45,090 nt of DNA from JAFARE01 sp035566535. Lineage in GTDB: Bacteria > Chloroflexota > Dormibacteria > Aeolococcales > Aeolococcaceae. The stretch is from positions 1 to 45,090 of the forward strand of contig DATMRA010000002.1 in assembly GCA_035566535.1 (NCBI GenBank). Direction: 5' to 3'. Both the position numbers and the translations under genes were made by a program. The notes beneath the pieces were generated by a model. That model searched no databases. It saw nothing but the letters and a program-made list of their open reading frames with translations, and had not been told where the DNA came from. This document shows positions 17,202-24,290 of this stretch, in pieces. The number at the start of each line of letters is the position of its first letter. The first letter of the stretch is position 1.

Positions 17202-17405
17202 CGCTGGGGCCGTTCGTGGTTCAGGGAGGCGGTGAGGTCCTGAAGGGGGACGTCACGGAGCCGAGCCGGTTCGTTGTTGGAGCGCAGGGCTCGGCGAGTG
17301 CGAGCGGCGGGGCGGCAGCGCCGCTCCGACCGCGACCGCCGAAGGGACCTCATCGCCTCCCGAAGACCACGCAACAACGACGGCTAGCGCCAGAACCTTT
17401 TCTTA
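17191..17405 (+). terminator. Possible long-stem terminator enclosing repeat copy 1
   Basis: TCTGGCGCTAGC at 17191-17202, which includes the yvcK stop codon, is the perfect complement of GCTAGCGCCAGA at 17383-17394. The right arm is followed by ACCTTTTCTT. The 138-bp element sits inside this arch. The stem plus T-rich tract could end transcription between the convergent yvcK and crotonase genes, though the loop is far longer than in ordinary intrinsic terminators. Confidence 0.45.
17224..17361 (+). repeat. Structured 138-bp element, copy 1
   Basis: Downstream of yvcK and in the same orientation. It is 121/138 identical to the copy at 33106-33243 (minus). Three paired regions are visible in element coordinates. 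A basal stem pairs 1-18 with 121-138. A fully conserved stem pairs 37-44 (GCCGAGCC) with 65-72. A hairpin pairs 85-93 with 97-105 around the triloop AGC. Four differences between the copies are double changes at paired positions (3/136, 89/101, 91/99, 92/98). Nothing in it reads as a protein. Function unknown: a 3' UTR RNA, a small RNA or a dispersed palindromic element are all open. Confidence 0.8.
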
Positions 17406-18173
17406 CGAGCCGTGGCGGCCGGCTCCGTCGCGGAAGCGCTTGGCTCCGGCCAGCGTTTCGCCCGACGCGATGACGTCGAGCCCGCGTTGCGATTCGTTGC
17501 GCAGAGCTTCCGACGTGTCGAGCCCCCACTGCTCGTAGACGGACATACGATCAGAGCGCATGCACGTCTGCGGTAGCGCGGCGAGTTCGCGCGCGAGTTG
17601 TTTTGCCGCGTCGAGCGCGGTGCCGGCGGGGACGACGCGGTCCACGAGGCCTATCGCCAGGGCTTCGGCGGCACCGACACCGCGGCCGGTGAGGATCATG
17701 TCGAGGGCACGACCCTGGCCGATGAGCCGGGGCAAGCGGATGGTTCCGCCGTCCATGAGCGGAACGCCGAACCGCCGGCAGAAGACGCCGAGCACAGCAC
17801 TGTCAGCGGCTACGCGAAGGTCGCACCAGAGAGCAAGCTCGAGCCCGCCTGCCACCGCGTGGCCTTCGACAGCCGCGATCACCGGTTTGCTCAACAGCAT
17901 TCGCGACACGCCGAGCGGGGCGTCACCGTCGAGGGAAACGCGCAGCGCGCGCTCCTGACTCGCGATCGAGCCCAGATCCGCGCCCGCGCAGAAGGAGCCT
18001 CCGGCGCCGGTGAGGACGGCGACCGCGAGGGTATCGGCGGCGTCGAACTCGCGAAATGCAGTTGCCAGCGCGGCTGCGGTGGGCCCGTCGACCGCGTTGC
18101 GCACCTCCGGCCGGTCGATGGTCACGACAAGGACGGGCCCGTCGCGTTCGGAGTGAACCAGTTCCTCGGTCAT
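17403..18173 (-). CDS. Crotonase (enoyl-CoA hydratase/isomerase) family protein
   Basis: 256 residues with the crotonase fold: oxyanion-hole segments FCAGADLGS and AVAGGLELALWCD. The glutamate matching Glu144 of rat hydratase is present in GGLEL. The position of the second catalytic Glu164 reads Cys within LGVFCRRFGVPLMDGG, so ordinary two-glutamate hydration is doubtful. This FCRR-type region is typical of a separate, widespread crotonase subfamily of unknown substrate. The start ATG at 18173 (MTEELVHSERDG) is chosen over an upstream extension; CATGAT lies 6 nt before it. It ends within the T-rich tract after repeat copy 1. Confidence 0.88.
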   Translation of the reverse strand: MTEELVHSERDGPVLVVTIDRPEVRNAVDGPTAAALATAFREFDAADTLAVAVLTGAGGSFCAGADLGSIASQERALRVSLDGDAPLGVSRMLLSKPVIAAVEGHAVAGGLELALWCDLRVAADSAVLGVFCRRFGVPLMDGGTIRLPRLIGQGRALDMILTGRGVGAAEALAIGLVDRVVPAGTALDAAKQLARELAALPQTCMRSDRMSVYEQWGLDTSEALRNESQRGLDVIASGETLAGAKRFRDGAGRHGS

Positions 18174-18179
18174 CGCCGG

Positions 18180-18185
18180 ATCATG
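18180..18185 (-). promoter_or_regulatory. -10-like CATGAT before the crotonase gene
   Basis: CATGAT ends 6 nt before the ATG at 18173 in the 40-nt gap after the FemAB gene. A weak match on its own, listed because the spacing equals that of the better sites. Confidence 0.3.
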
Positions 18186-18213
18186 CGGCAACGCCACGAC
18201 GCACCGCGATGCT

Positions 18214-19254
18214 TCAGTACAGGAGATCGTGATGCGCGCGCAGCGTCCATTGCTGGGCGACACGCTCGATGGCCCGCTCCCACAGCGCGAAGCGGCGGGC
18301 GTCGCTCACAAGGTCCCACGTGCCGACGAATTCGGTGATGTGGTCGCTGAAGCCGGATTTGAAGCGGTACAGGCCGAACAGGGGATGGTCTTCGCGCAGC
18401 TTGGCGCGCGGGGGCACGGCGACCAGGTCGTAGCCGGTCACGCCGCGGGCTCGAAGCCACCGCATCGCCTCCCACTGCAGCAGATGCGGAGCCATGACGT
18501 CTGCATGTGCCTTGGTGGAGCCGCCGTCCTTGTACCAGGCTTTGCTACCGAGAAATGTTGCGAACAGTCCAGCGAGTAGCTGCCCGTCGAGGCGCGCGAA
18601 GAACAGCTGTCCCTGGCCCGCAGCCTCCTGCAGCTGCCAGTAACCACGGAAGTACGACTTGGGCCGCAACGTGAAACCGGCGCGGTCGCGCGTGGCCGCC
18701 ATCAGCGCGTACATCGCGTCGACGTTGGCGTCGCTGGCGGGCACGGGTTCAACCAGCACACCCCGGCGCGCAGCCAGCCTGATGTTGTAGCGCGTCTTGG
18801 GCTTGAATGACGCCAGCAGTTCGTCGTCGCCGGCGGCGATATCGACGATGATGGTCGCGCGGGTGATCTGCACGTCACGGCGGGACTTCGTCAACCCGAT
18901 GCGCGTCAGCGCAGCCGCCGCGTCGGCCGAGTCCTCGATCTCCGGTTCCACCTTGACGGCGAACACGCGCGGTTGAGAGCGCAGTTGCTCGACGAGTCCG
19001 CCGAGCTGCTCGACATTCGCGACGCCGGGACCTTTCGGCACGTACCAGAGTTCGCCGACTCCGAGAACGCGGCGCCGGAGGGCGAGCATCGCCACGCGAC
19101 CGCCTGCCAGGTCGCCCACCAGGTACGCCGGCAGCCAGCCGTGTCTGCGTTTGAACTCACCCCAGGCGCGCGTCTGGAGGATCTGACCGCCGTCGGGATT
19201 GCGCAGGACGAGCTCGTCCCACCCAGTCAGCTCGTACGCCGTCGCCTCTCTCAT
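18214..19254 (-). CDS. FemAB-like peptidyl transferase (peptidoglycan bridge, GNAT fold)
   Basis: 346 residues of the FemX/FemAB type, which adds amino acids from aminoacyl-tRNA to lipid II or acts as a related acyl transferase. Markers: WYVPKGPGVAN, SFKPKTRYNIRLAARRGV (the N-terminal GNAT lobe end), AHADVMAPHLLQWEAMRWLRARGVTGYDL and the C-terminal LYRFKSGFSDHITEFVGTWDL. That KxGF...G.WDL ending is characteristic of the family. The start is taken at 19254, where ATGA overlaps the stop of the paralogous gene upstream. Which residue is added cannot be told. Confidence 0.87.
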   Translation of the reverse strand: MREATAYELTGWDELVLRNPDGGQILQTRAWGEFKRRHGWLPAYLVGDLAGGRVAMLALRRRVLGVGELWYVPKGPGVANVEQLGGLVEQLRSQPRVFAVKVEPEIEDSADAAAALTRIGLTKSRRDVQITRATIIVDIAAGDDELLASFKPKTRYNIRLAARRGVLVEPVPASDANVDAMYALMAATRDRAGFTLRPKSYFRGYWQLQEAAGQGQLFFARLDGQLLAGLFATFLGSKAWYKDGGSTKAHADVMAPHLLQWEAMRWLRARGVTGYDLVAVPPRAKLREDHPLFGLYRFKSGFSDHITEFVGTWDLVSDARRFALWERAIERVAQQWTLRAHHDLLY

Positions 19255-20234
19255 GCGCGGAACCGGCGCATCAGGGCATATGTGCGGTACCGCGCCGAGC
19301 GCACGGGAACGTCCCACGTGCCCGGACGCTCCACGAGGCGGCCTCCGAACGCCTGCTTGAATCGCGTGAACCCGGCCCACGGATGAACCGGCGGCGCGTC
19401 AGGCACGACGCCCCAGAAATCGAAATACCGCATTCCTTGAACGCGCGCGTCGAGGATCATCTGCCACGCGAGCGGCGCGGCCGCACCGAGGCGCCGGCCA
19501 ACCTCGGGATCAGACACAGCGTGCGCGTAGTAGCGCGTGGCGCCGAAGTCGAACGCCAGCGCCGCGGCCGCTGCCTGACCCTCCGTGTCTGCGATGTACA
19601 GCACCGCGGCGCCCAGCGGCATGAGCACCGAAGCGACCGTTCGGTGATATCGCTCGGAGCGACCGGAGAAGCCGGCCCTCGCCGCCGCACGACGCTGGAG
19701 ATCCACGAAGTGGCTCATCTCCGCTGGGTCGCGAGTGGAGCGGAATCGCAGTCCGCGGCGCATGGCGGCGTTGATGCTGCCCCGATGGCCTGCGCTCAAC
19801 CCGCGGCGCAGGTCATCTTCGGACGCGTCGATGTCGAGCACCCAGGTCCAGCGGGGTTGAATTGCTCGAGTGTGTACGGCGTTAGCCCGCGTCAGCGCAG
19901 CGGAAATGCCTGTCCCCACCGGCTCGGCACGGACGAAATCGAGGCGCGCCCCTCGTGCGGCGGCGACAGCGCTGTCGATGGCCGCGACCGCCTCCGCCCG
20001 CGCGGTGGGTCCGTAGGGCACATACATATAGCGGGGAAACGCGCCCCCACGCACGGCGGATGCCCACATCCACCCGGCATCACGAGCGGTCAAAACCTCA
20101 TATCCCAAAGCGCTTTGGACCCGCTGCCACGCAGTGCTTTGGAGAAAGTGGCCGTCGAGTGCCAGCAGGGCGGAGTCCCAATCGCCTTCCGCGACACCGC
20201 GGCGCGTGGCGAACACGTCAGGTGACGCTAACAC
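19251..20234 (-). CDS. Second FemAB-like transferase
   Basis: About 327 residues, a divergent paralogue of the downstream gene with the same architecture. Hallmarks are FLQSTAWQRVQSALGY near the N-terminus, SAGHRGSINAAMRRGLRF in the middle, and YFDFWGVVPDAPP plus FTRFKQAFGGRLVERPGTWDV at the end. The GTG at 20234 is the likely start because a CACGAT lies 5 nt upstream and the longer frame runs into the hup promoter. The two femAB genes overlap by 4 nt, which in other bacteria means sequential or heteromeric addition to the peptide stem. Confidence 0.83.
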   Translation of the reverse strand: MLASPDVFATRRGVAEGDWDSALLALDGHFLQSTAWQRVQSALGYEVLTARDAGWMWASAVRGGAFPRYMYVPYGPTARAEAVAAIDSAVAAARGARLDFVRAEPVGTGISAALTRANAVHTRAIQPRWTWVLDIDASEDDLRRGLSAGHRGSINAAMRRGLRFRSTRDPAEMSHFVDLQRRAAARAGFSGRSERYHRTVASVLMPLGAAVLYIADTEGQAAAAALAFDFGATRYYAHAVSDPEVGRRLGAAAPLAWQMILDARVQGMRYFDFWGVVPDAPPVHPWAGFTRFKQAFGGRLVERPGTWDVPVRSARYRTYALMRRFRA

Positions 20235-20291
20235 AGTGCATCGTGGGCAGCGCGCACCGCAGGAGTTGCCCAAGACCCCCTTGCAATTCCT

Positions 20292-20297
20292 TACAAT
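20292..20297 (+). promoter_or_regulatory. -10 element TACAAT of the HU gene
   Basis: TTACAATTCG lies 36 nt upstream of the ATG, giving a leader of about 30 nt with Shine-Dalgarno GGAG. No good -35 at 16-18 nt. Confidence 0.5.
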
Positions 20298-20333
20298 TCG
20301 CCGCCGCACCATCAATGTTCACGGAGATATCAC

Positions 20334-20645
20334 ATGGCAGCAGTGGTCACACGAGATGTTCTCGCAAAGCAACTGGCCGATCGTGCGGAGATCACCATGT
20401 CCGCCGCGCGCGACGAGGTCAGCTGGTTCTTCGAGACCATCGCCACATCCTTGGAGAAGGGTGACGAGGTTCGCATCCATGGGTTCGGTGCATTCAAGAC
20501 GTCGCAGCGGGCGGCACGCTTGGGTCGCAACCCGCGCACGGGTGAGCAGGTGAAGGTTCCAGCGCGCCGAGTCGTGCGCTTTTCGGCCAGCACAACCCTG
20601 TCGTCGGCACTCAAGTCCGCACGGGGTACTCGCGCCAAGCGCTAG
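20334..20645 (+). CDS. HU-family nucleoid protein
   Basis: 103 residues. The DNA-binding arm signature GFGAFKTSQRAARLGRNPRTGE and the flanking helices and strands are those of HU/IHF. The C-terminal RGTRAKR adds a short basic tail. It binds and bends DNA as a dimer. TACAAT at 20292-20297 is the likely -10 and CGGAGAT 7-12 nt before the ATG is a good Shine-Dalgarno, so this message has a real leader, unlike many neighbours. HU versus IHF subunit cannot be decided. Confidence 0.95.
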   Translation: MAAVVTRDVLAKQLADRAEITMSAARDEVSWFFETIATSLEKGDEVRIHGFGAFKTSQRAARLGRNPRTGEQVKVPARRVVRFSASTTLSSALKSARGTRAKR

Positions 20646-20656
20646 ACAGCTTCTAC

Positions 20657-20695
20657 GCGGCGGGCTGTTCGACCGGTACGTCGAACGCTCGCCGC
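20657..20695. terminator. Bidirectional hairpin between HU and cation efflux genes
   Basis: GCGGCGGGCTGTTCGAC (20657-20673) pairs with GTCGAACGCTCGCCGC (20680-20695) with one mismatch or bulge and a 6-nt loop. It fills the 62-nt gap between two convergent genes. No T tract follows on either side, so it may stop transcription or only protect 3' ends. Confidence 0.6.
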
Positions 20696-20707
20696 GGGCT
20701 GCCTCGA

Positions 20708-21742
20708 TCACACCACGTGGTGCGACACGGCAGCGTGCGCGGCTGGATCCCCGGCGGGGTCCAGGTGGATGATGACCTCCGCCAGCGGGTCGATTTCGTG
20801 ATACAGCCGATGCCGCACCTCCTCGCCGAGTGCGTGTGCGTCGCGGAGTTGGCTGTCGGGCGCAACGGCGATCGTCAGCTCCGCGCGCACGCGCCGTCCC
20901 GTCCAGCGCGCACGGGCATCGCTGACACCGAGCACACCCGGCGTTGTGGAAGCGATGCTCTCCACTGTGGCGACCAGCGAGGCATCGGCCTCGTCGAGCA
21001 ACCGCGCGGTGACCGTGCGTCCCGTCTCCCACGCGACGCCGGCGATGATCACGGTTATCACGAGGCCTGCGACGGGATCGAGAATCGGCGCGCCCAGCAT
21101 GGCCCCGAGCACGCCCACGGCCGCTCCCAGTGACGCGAAGCCGTCGAGCCGCGAGTGCCTGCCGTCGGCGACCAGGGCGACACTGTGGAGCCGCCGTCCC
21201 GCCGAGATTTTGTACTGAGCCACAGCCTCGTTGCCGATGAATCCGACCCCGGCGACAGCCAGCGCGAGCCCGGCGTTGAGCAGCGGCTGGCGATGCAGGA
21301 GATGCTCGATCGACGTGACCCCGGAGGCGACGGCGCTGGCGACGATAAGCGCGAGGACGAGAAGCCCGGCGAGGTCTTCGCCGCGGTGGTAGCCATAGGG
21401 AAAGCGGCGATTGGGAGCGCGTTTGCTGAGGATGAACGCGGCGGCGAGTGCGACAGTGGTGAACACGTCCCCGAGGTTGTGCAGGCCGTCCGCAAGCACC
21501 GCGGCGCTTCCCGACAGGGCGGCGGCACTCAGCTCTGCCGCGGCGACCACAGCGAGCACCAGGGAGCTGATGGCGACGACACGAAGCGCGCCGCGCCCAT
21601 GAGTCGCGGCCACGCCGTGGACGTGCCGGCCCTCCGGCGAGGCCGGCGCCGGCGCATCCTGCTCGGCATGGGTGTGCTCGTGGTCGTTGCCCCGATGGTG
21701 CGTGCTCTCGTCATGAGCCGGCTCGTGCTCGATGTTGGTCAC
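20708..21742 (-). CDS. Cation diffusion facilitator (CDF) metal efflux protein, CzcD-like
   Basis: 344 residues. The first 45 are His/Asp/Glu-rich (HEPAHDESTHHRGNDHEHTH), a likely metal-buffering tail. Six membrane helices follow. The paired H-x-x-x-D transport-site motifs are present: ADGLHNLGDVFTTV in helix 2 and ADGRHSRLDGFASLG in helix 5. The C-terminal 90 residues (VARTTPGVLGVSDARAR-like ferredoxin fold with HxH-poor ending) form the usual cytoplasmic domain. Zn, Co or Cd efflux by proton antiport is expected. The GTG start at 21742 lies 6 nt after TACGAT. Confidence 0.92.
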   Translation of the reverse strand: MTNIEHEPAHDESTHHRGNDHEHTHAEQDAPAPASPEGRHVHGVAATHGRGALRVVAISSLVLAVVAAAELSAAALSGSAAVLADGLHNLGDVFTTVALAAAFILSKRAPNRRFPYGYHRGEDLAGLLVLALIVASAVASGVTSIEHLLHRQPLLNAGLALAVAGVGFIGNEAVAQYKISAGRRLHSVALVADGRHSRLDGFASLGAAVGVLGAMLGAPILDPVAGLVITVIIAGVAWETGRTVTARLLDEADASLVATVESIASTTPGVLGVSDARARWTGRRVRAELTIAVAPDSQLRDAHALGEEVRHRLYHEIDPLAEVIIHLDPAGDPAAHAAVSHHVV

Positions 21743-21748
21743 GCAGCC

Positions 21749-21754
21749 ATCGTA
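21749..21754 (-). promoter_or_regulatory. -10-like TACGAT of the cation efflux gene
   Basis: TACGAT, 6 nt, then the GTG at 21742; no Shine-Dalgarno. On the plus strand the same spot reads TACGGT (21753-21758), a possible -10 for the divergent carboxypeptidase gene. Confidence 0.45.
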
Positions 21755-21783
21755 CGGTCGGATCCGGCGCGCTGGAGAGCCCG

Positions 21784-23058
21784 ATGCGCATGAGCCCGCG
21801 CCGGCTTGTTGCGCTGCTCGGCCTCACCCTCGTCGTCGCGGGACTGGCCGCCGCGGCGGTGGTCGCCGCGCACCGCCTCACAGCTCCGCTCCCGGATGTG
21901 ACAGCGATGGTCAGCGTCGAGCCGGTGCTGCCGGCAGCGCCCGGACAACCACCCCAGATCCCCGTGCCGTCGACCGGGAGCCTGGAGGTCGCGACGGATG
22001 CGGATGGGGTGCTCGCCGCGGCCCAGGCGGATGTGATTCGCCCGATTGGGTCGGTAGCCAAGACGATGACGGCGCTTCTCGTACTCCAGCATCACCCCCT
22101 CAGCGCGGGAGAGGGAGGGCCGGCGCTGACAATGACCGCTGCCGATGTGCATCTGTACCAGCAAGCCGTCGCTGAACAGGGCTCATCGATCCCGGTCGTG
22201 GAAGGCGAGCAGCTGAATGAACGCCAGCTGCTGCTGGCGCTGATGCTGCCTTCCGCAAACAACATCGCTGAGACGCTGGCGCGGTGGGTGGCTGGTTCAC
22301 GCGACGCGTTCATCGGCTTGCTCAACCAACAGGCTGCGGTGTTGCACATGAGCCGGACGCACTTTTCCGACCCGAGCGGATACAGCCCTGCCACCGTGTC
22401 GTCCGCGGGTGACCTGGTCCTGCTCGCCACCGCCGCGCTCGCTGTACCCGCTCTGATCGAGGTCGTCTCGACGCAGACGGCCACATTGCCCGACGGACTG
22501 GTGCTCCACAACCTCGACGCCCTCCTCGCCAGCGAACCTGGGTGGATAGGCGTCAAGACGGGGTGGACGCCTCAGGCCGGCGGCTGCCTGCTGTTCGCGG
22601 CGAGGCAGGGCGGGGAGCCAGATTCTGCGCCCGTGACGCTGGTGGGAGCGGTGCTGGGTCAGCCGCCGGAGCCGGCCGCCAGCCCGACCCACCCCGAGCT
22701 CGGCGGTGCGTTCCACGCGGCCCGCGCCGCCGCATCCGCTGCCCTAGCCGGGTATGCGGAAGTACCCCTTGCGAGCTTGCGTCCGCGCATCACGGGATCG
22801 GTCGCGGTGCCATGGGGCACCGGAGCTCGCCTGGCGGCCGCTTCTGGAGTGTCAGCGAACCCTCTGATGTTCATCCGAGAGGGCACGGCACTGCAGGTGT
22901 CGCTGTCCGTCGGCCGTGTGCGAGTGCCCTCGCCCTCTGGAACCGTGGTGGGGAGTGCGGTCGCGTCGCTCAACGAACGGCCGGTCGTGCACTGGCCGGT
23001 GGTGCTCGACGGTCAGCTGGCCACTCCGCCGTGGTGGTGGCGATTGATCAACGGCTGA
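21784..23058 (+). CDS. D-alanyl-D-alanine carboxypeptidase, S11 (PBP5/DacA) family
   Basis: 424 residues. An N-terminal signal-anchor (RRLVALLGLTLVVAGLAAAA) puts the catalytic domain outside the membrane. The three active-site boxes are in order: SxxK as SVAK (about residue 92), SxN as SAN in LPSANNIAETL, and KTG in IGVKTGWTPQAGG. It trims the terminal D-Ala from peptidoglycan stem peptides. The C-terminal part (from GYAEVPLASLRPR) resembles the non-catalytic beta domain. GGAG lies 7 nt before the ATG at 21784. Confidence 0.92.
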   Translation: MRMSPRRLVALLGLTLVVAGLAAAAVVAAHRLTAPLPDVTAMVSVEPVLPAAPGQPPQIPVPSTGSLEVATDADGVLAAAQADVIRPIGSVAKTMTALLVLQHHPLSAGEGGPALTMTAADVHLYQQAVAEQGSSIPVVEGEQLNERQLLLALMLPSANNIAETLARWVAGSRDAFIGLLNQQAAVLHMSRTHFSDPSGYSPATVSSAGDLVLLATAALAVPALIEVVSTQTATLPDGLVLHNLDALLASEPGWIGVKTGWTPQAGGCLLFAARQGGEPDSAPVTLVGAVLGQPPEPAASPTHPELGGAFHAARAAASAALAGYAEVPLASLRPRITGSVAVPWGTGARLAAASGVSANPLMFIREGTALQVSLSVGRVRVPSPSGTVVGSAVASLNERPVVHWPVVLDGQLATPPWWWRLING

Positions 23059-23061
23059 GCG

Positions 23062-23424
23062 TCACCAGGAGGCGTCGCTCCGGTTCGCGGCCTCGCGCAG
23101 CGCCAACATCGCTTGTTCAGCTGACGCCGCGAGGTCGGGCCCGACGCGCACACCCTCGAGCCGGTCGCGGGCCGTCAGTAGCTCCACCTCGTGGAGCCCC
23201 AGGTGAGGCTTGACGGAGGGCAGGGCGGTGTACGCGGCGAGCGGATCCTTCCACTTCTGACGCAGTGCCCGCGGCGACAGCTCGCCGGCCTTGATCGCCA
23301 GCCCGCCCGACCGCGCTTGACCGACCCGGAACCGGTACGCGATCCGGCCGGACTTGGCGCAGGCCTCACAACGGCCGTACCGCTCATCGGGGATCTCCGG
23401 TCGCTTCAAGCAGATCCGGCACAC
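23062..23424 (-). CDS. Small zinc-ribbon protein, unknown function
   Basis: 120 residues beginning with a four-cysteine knuckle pair, CRIC near residue 2 and CEAC near residue 19, expected to bind one zinc. The rest is helical and basic to neutral with no known domain. GTG start; TAACCT ends 6 nt upstream. It is convergent with the carboxypeptidase gene (3-nt gap) and divergent from the XRE regulator. Possibly nucleic-acid binding, from the zinc knuckle alone. Confidence 0.72.
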   Translation of the reverse strand: MCRICLKRPEIPDERYGRCEACAKSGRIAYRFRVGQARSGGLAIKAGELSPRALRQKWKDPLAAYTALPSVKPHLGLHEVELLTARDRLEGVRVGPDLAASAEQAMLALREAANRSDASW

Positions 23425-23430
23425 GCATCG

Positions 23431-23436
23431 AGGTTA
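23431..23436 (-). promoter_or_regulatory. -10-like TAACCT before the zinc-ribbon gene
   Basis: TAACCT followed by CGATGC and the GTG at 23424; no Shine-Dalgarno. Confidence 0.35.
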
Positions 23437-23466
23437 GCGCGACCCGAGGCGTTCGGGCAGTTGGCA

Positions 23467-23495
23467 TTGACAAACAAACTGGCCGGTCGTAAGTT
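23467..23495 (+). promoter_or_regulatory. Promoter of the XRE gene (TTGACA-17-TAAGTT)
   Basis: TTGACA at 23467-23472 is the only consensus -35 I found next to a gene here. TAAGTT follows after 17 nt at 23490-23495, and the ATG at 23502 comes 6 nt later, so the message would be leaderless. Confidence 0.6.
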
Positions 23496-23501
23496 CTATA
23501 C

Positions 23502-23765
23502 ATGAATGTTGTTGTCCGTGCCACTGGGCTCCGCGCTATGCGTGACCGAAACCACCTCACGCAGCGCGAACTGGCCCGCCGCCTCGGGGTGACCCAGAAC
23601 TACATCCCGGCGCTCGAAGCCGGAACCCGCAATCCCGGGCCCAAGCTGCGCCAGGCGCTCATGCAGCTGTTCCAGTGCGACTTTGAGGATCTCTTCCAGG
23701 TCGTCATGGTCAACCCCGTTGATATGCACGAACAGGTCTTGCGCCCCGAGCGCGAGGCCAGTTAG
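23502..23765 (+). CDS. XRE-family helix-turn-helix regulator
   Basis: 87 residues, almost all a Cro/CI-type HTH: LRAMRDRNHLTQRELARRLG, then VTQNYIPALEAGTRNPGPKLRQAL. The recognition helix is around residues 30-40. The last 20 residues (FEDLFQVVMVNPVD) are a short extension seen in stand-alone XRE proteins. It has its own consensus promoter. Targets unknown; autoregulation or control of folB just downstream is possible. A strong inverted repeat begins at its stop codon. Confidence 0.87.
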   Translation: MNVVVRATGLRAMRDRNHLTQRELARRLGVTQNYIPALEAGTRNPGPKLRQALMQLFQCDFEDLFQVVMVNPVDMHEQVLRPEREAS

Positions 23766-23896
23766 GCGCCACTCATTTCCGTCTGATACGGCGTCGGCTT
23801 CTCTGCTCGCTCAGTCACGCACTCGAGTGCGCTCCTTCGCTGCGCGGCTCGCCTCCTTGTCTCAGACGGTCTCAGCGGCGCCTGAGTTGCCTCAGG
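23764..23896. repeat. Large imperfect palindromic element between XRE gene and folB
   Basis: AGGCGCC (23764-23770) and CCGTCTGA (23779-23786) pair with GGCGCCT (23877-23883) and TCAGACGG (23862-23869), making an arch of about 120 bp. Its interior holds the perfect palindrome GCACTCGAGTGC (23819-23830). A second small hairpin, CCTGAG/CTCAGG at 23881-23896, follows just before the folB -10. The sequence is rich in GCTCGC/GCGAGC motifs. No coding potential is seen. It could serve as a terminator for the XRE gene or be a dispersed REP-like element; it is not homologous to the 138-bp element. Confidence 0.6.
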
Positions 23897-23903
23897 CCGT
23901 AGA

Positions 23904-23909
23904 TACAAT
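23904..23909 (+). promoter_or_regulatory. -10 element TACAAT of the folate operon
   Basis: TACAAT, then CGATGG, then the ATG at 23916; no Shine-Dalgarno. A clear leaderless configuration. Confidence 0.55.
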
Positions 23910-23915
23910 CGATGG

Positions 23916-24290
23916 ATGGCGGGCGGCGACAAACTACTTCTAGAGGGAATGCGTTTCTTCGGCCATCACGGTGACGTGCCGGCTGAGCGCGAATTGGGGT
24001 CGCACGTGTACGTGGATGTCGAGTTGCGTGCGGACCTCAGTGTTGCGGGACACAGCGACGTCCTGGGCGACACGCTCGACTATGTGCGCTGCTATCGCAT
24101 CGTCCGCGACGTCGTCGAGGGGAATCAATATCGACTCCTCGAGGCCATCGCCGAAGGTATCGCGGCTGCTCTGCTCCAGGAGCCCCGGGCGGACTCCGTC
24201 CGCGTTCGCGTTGCGAAGCAACCGCCCATCGACGGCTATATCGAGCGGTGCACGGTGAGCATCGAGCGGTCGCGGGAAGCCGAATCGTGA
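23916..24290 (+). CDS. folB: Dihydroneopterin aldolase FolB
   Basis: 124 residues. Cleaves 7,8-dihydroneopterin to 6-hydroxymethyl-7,8-dihydropterin in folate synthesis. Family features: the N-terminal LEGMRFFGHHGDVPAERELG with the substrate-contact region, YVDVELRADLS, the strand DTLDYVRCYRIV, LLEAIAEGIAAALL containing the substrate-binding Glu, and VRVAKQPPIDGYIERCTVSIER with the catalytic Lys. The stop overlaps the folD GTG by 4 nt. First gene of folB-folD-unknown-folC. Confidence 0.93.
   Translation: MAGGDKLLLEGMRFFGHHGDVPAERELGSHVYVDVELRADLSVAGHSDVLGDTLDYVRCYRIVRDVVEGNQYRLLEAIAEGIAAALLQEPRADSVRVRVAKQPPIDGYIERCTVSIERSREAES

Noticed and set aside
17224..17361. T-box or other tRNA-sensing riboswitch for the 138-bp element
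   Set aside because: No T-box core sequence is present, and copy 1 has no downstream gene in its own orientation to regulate.
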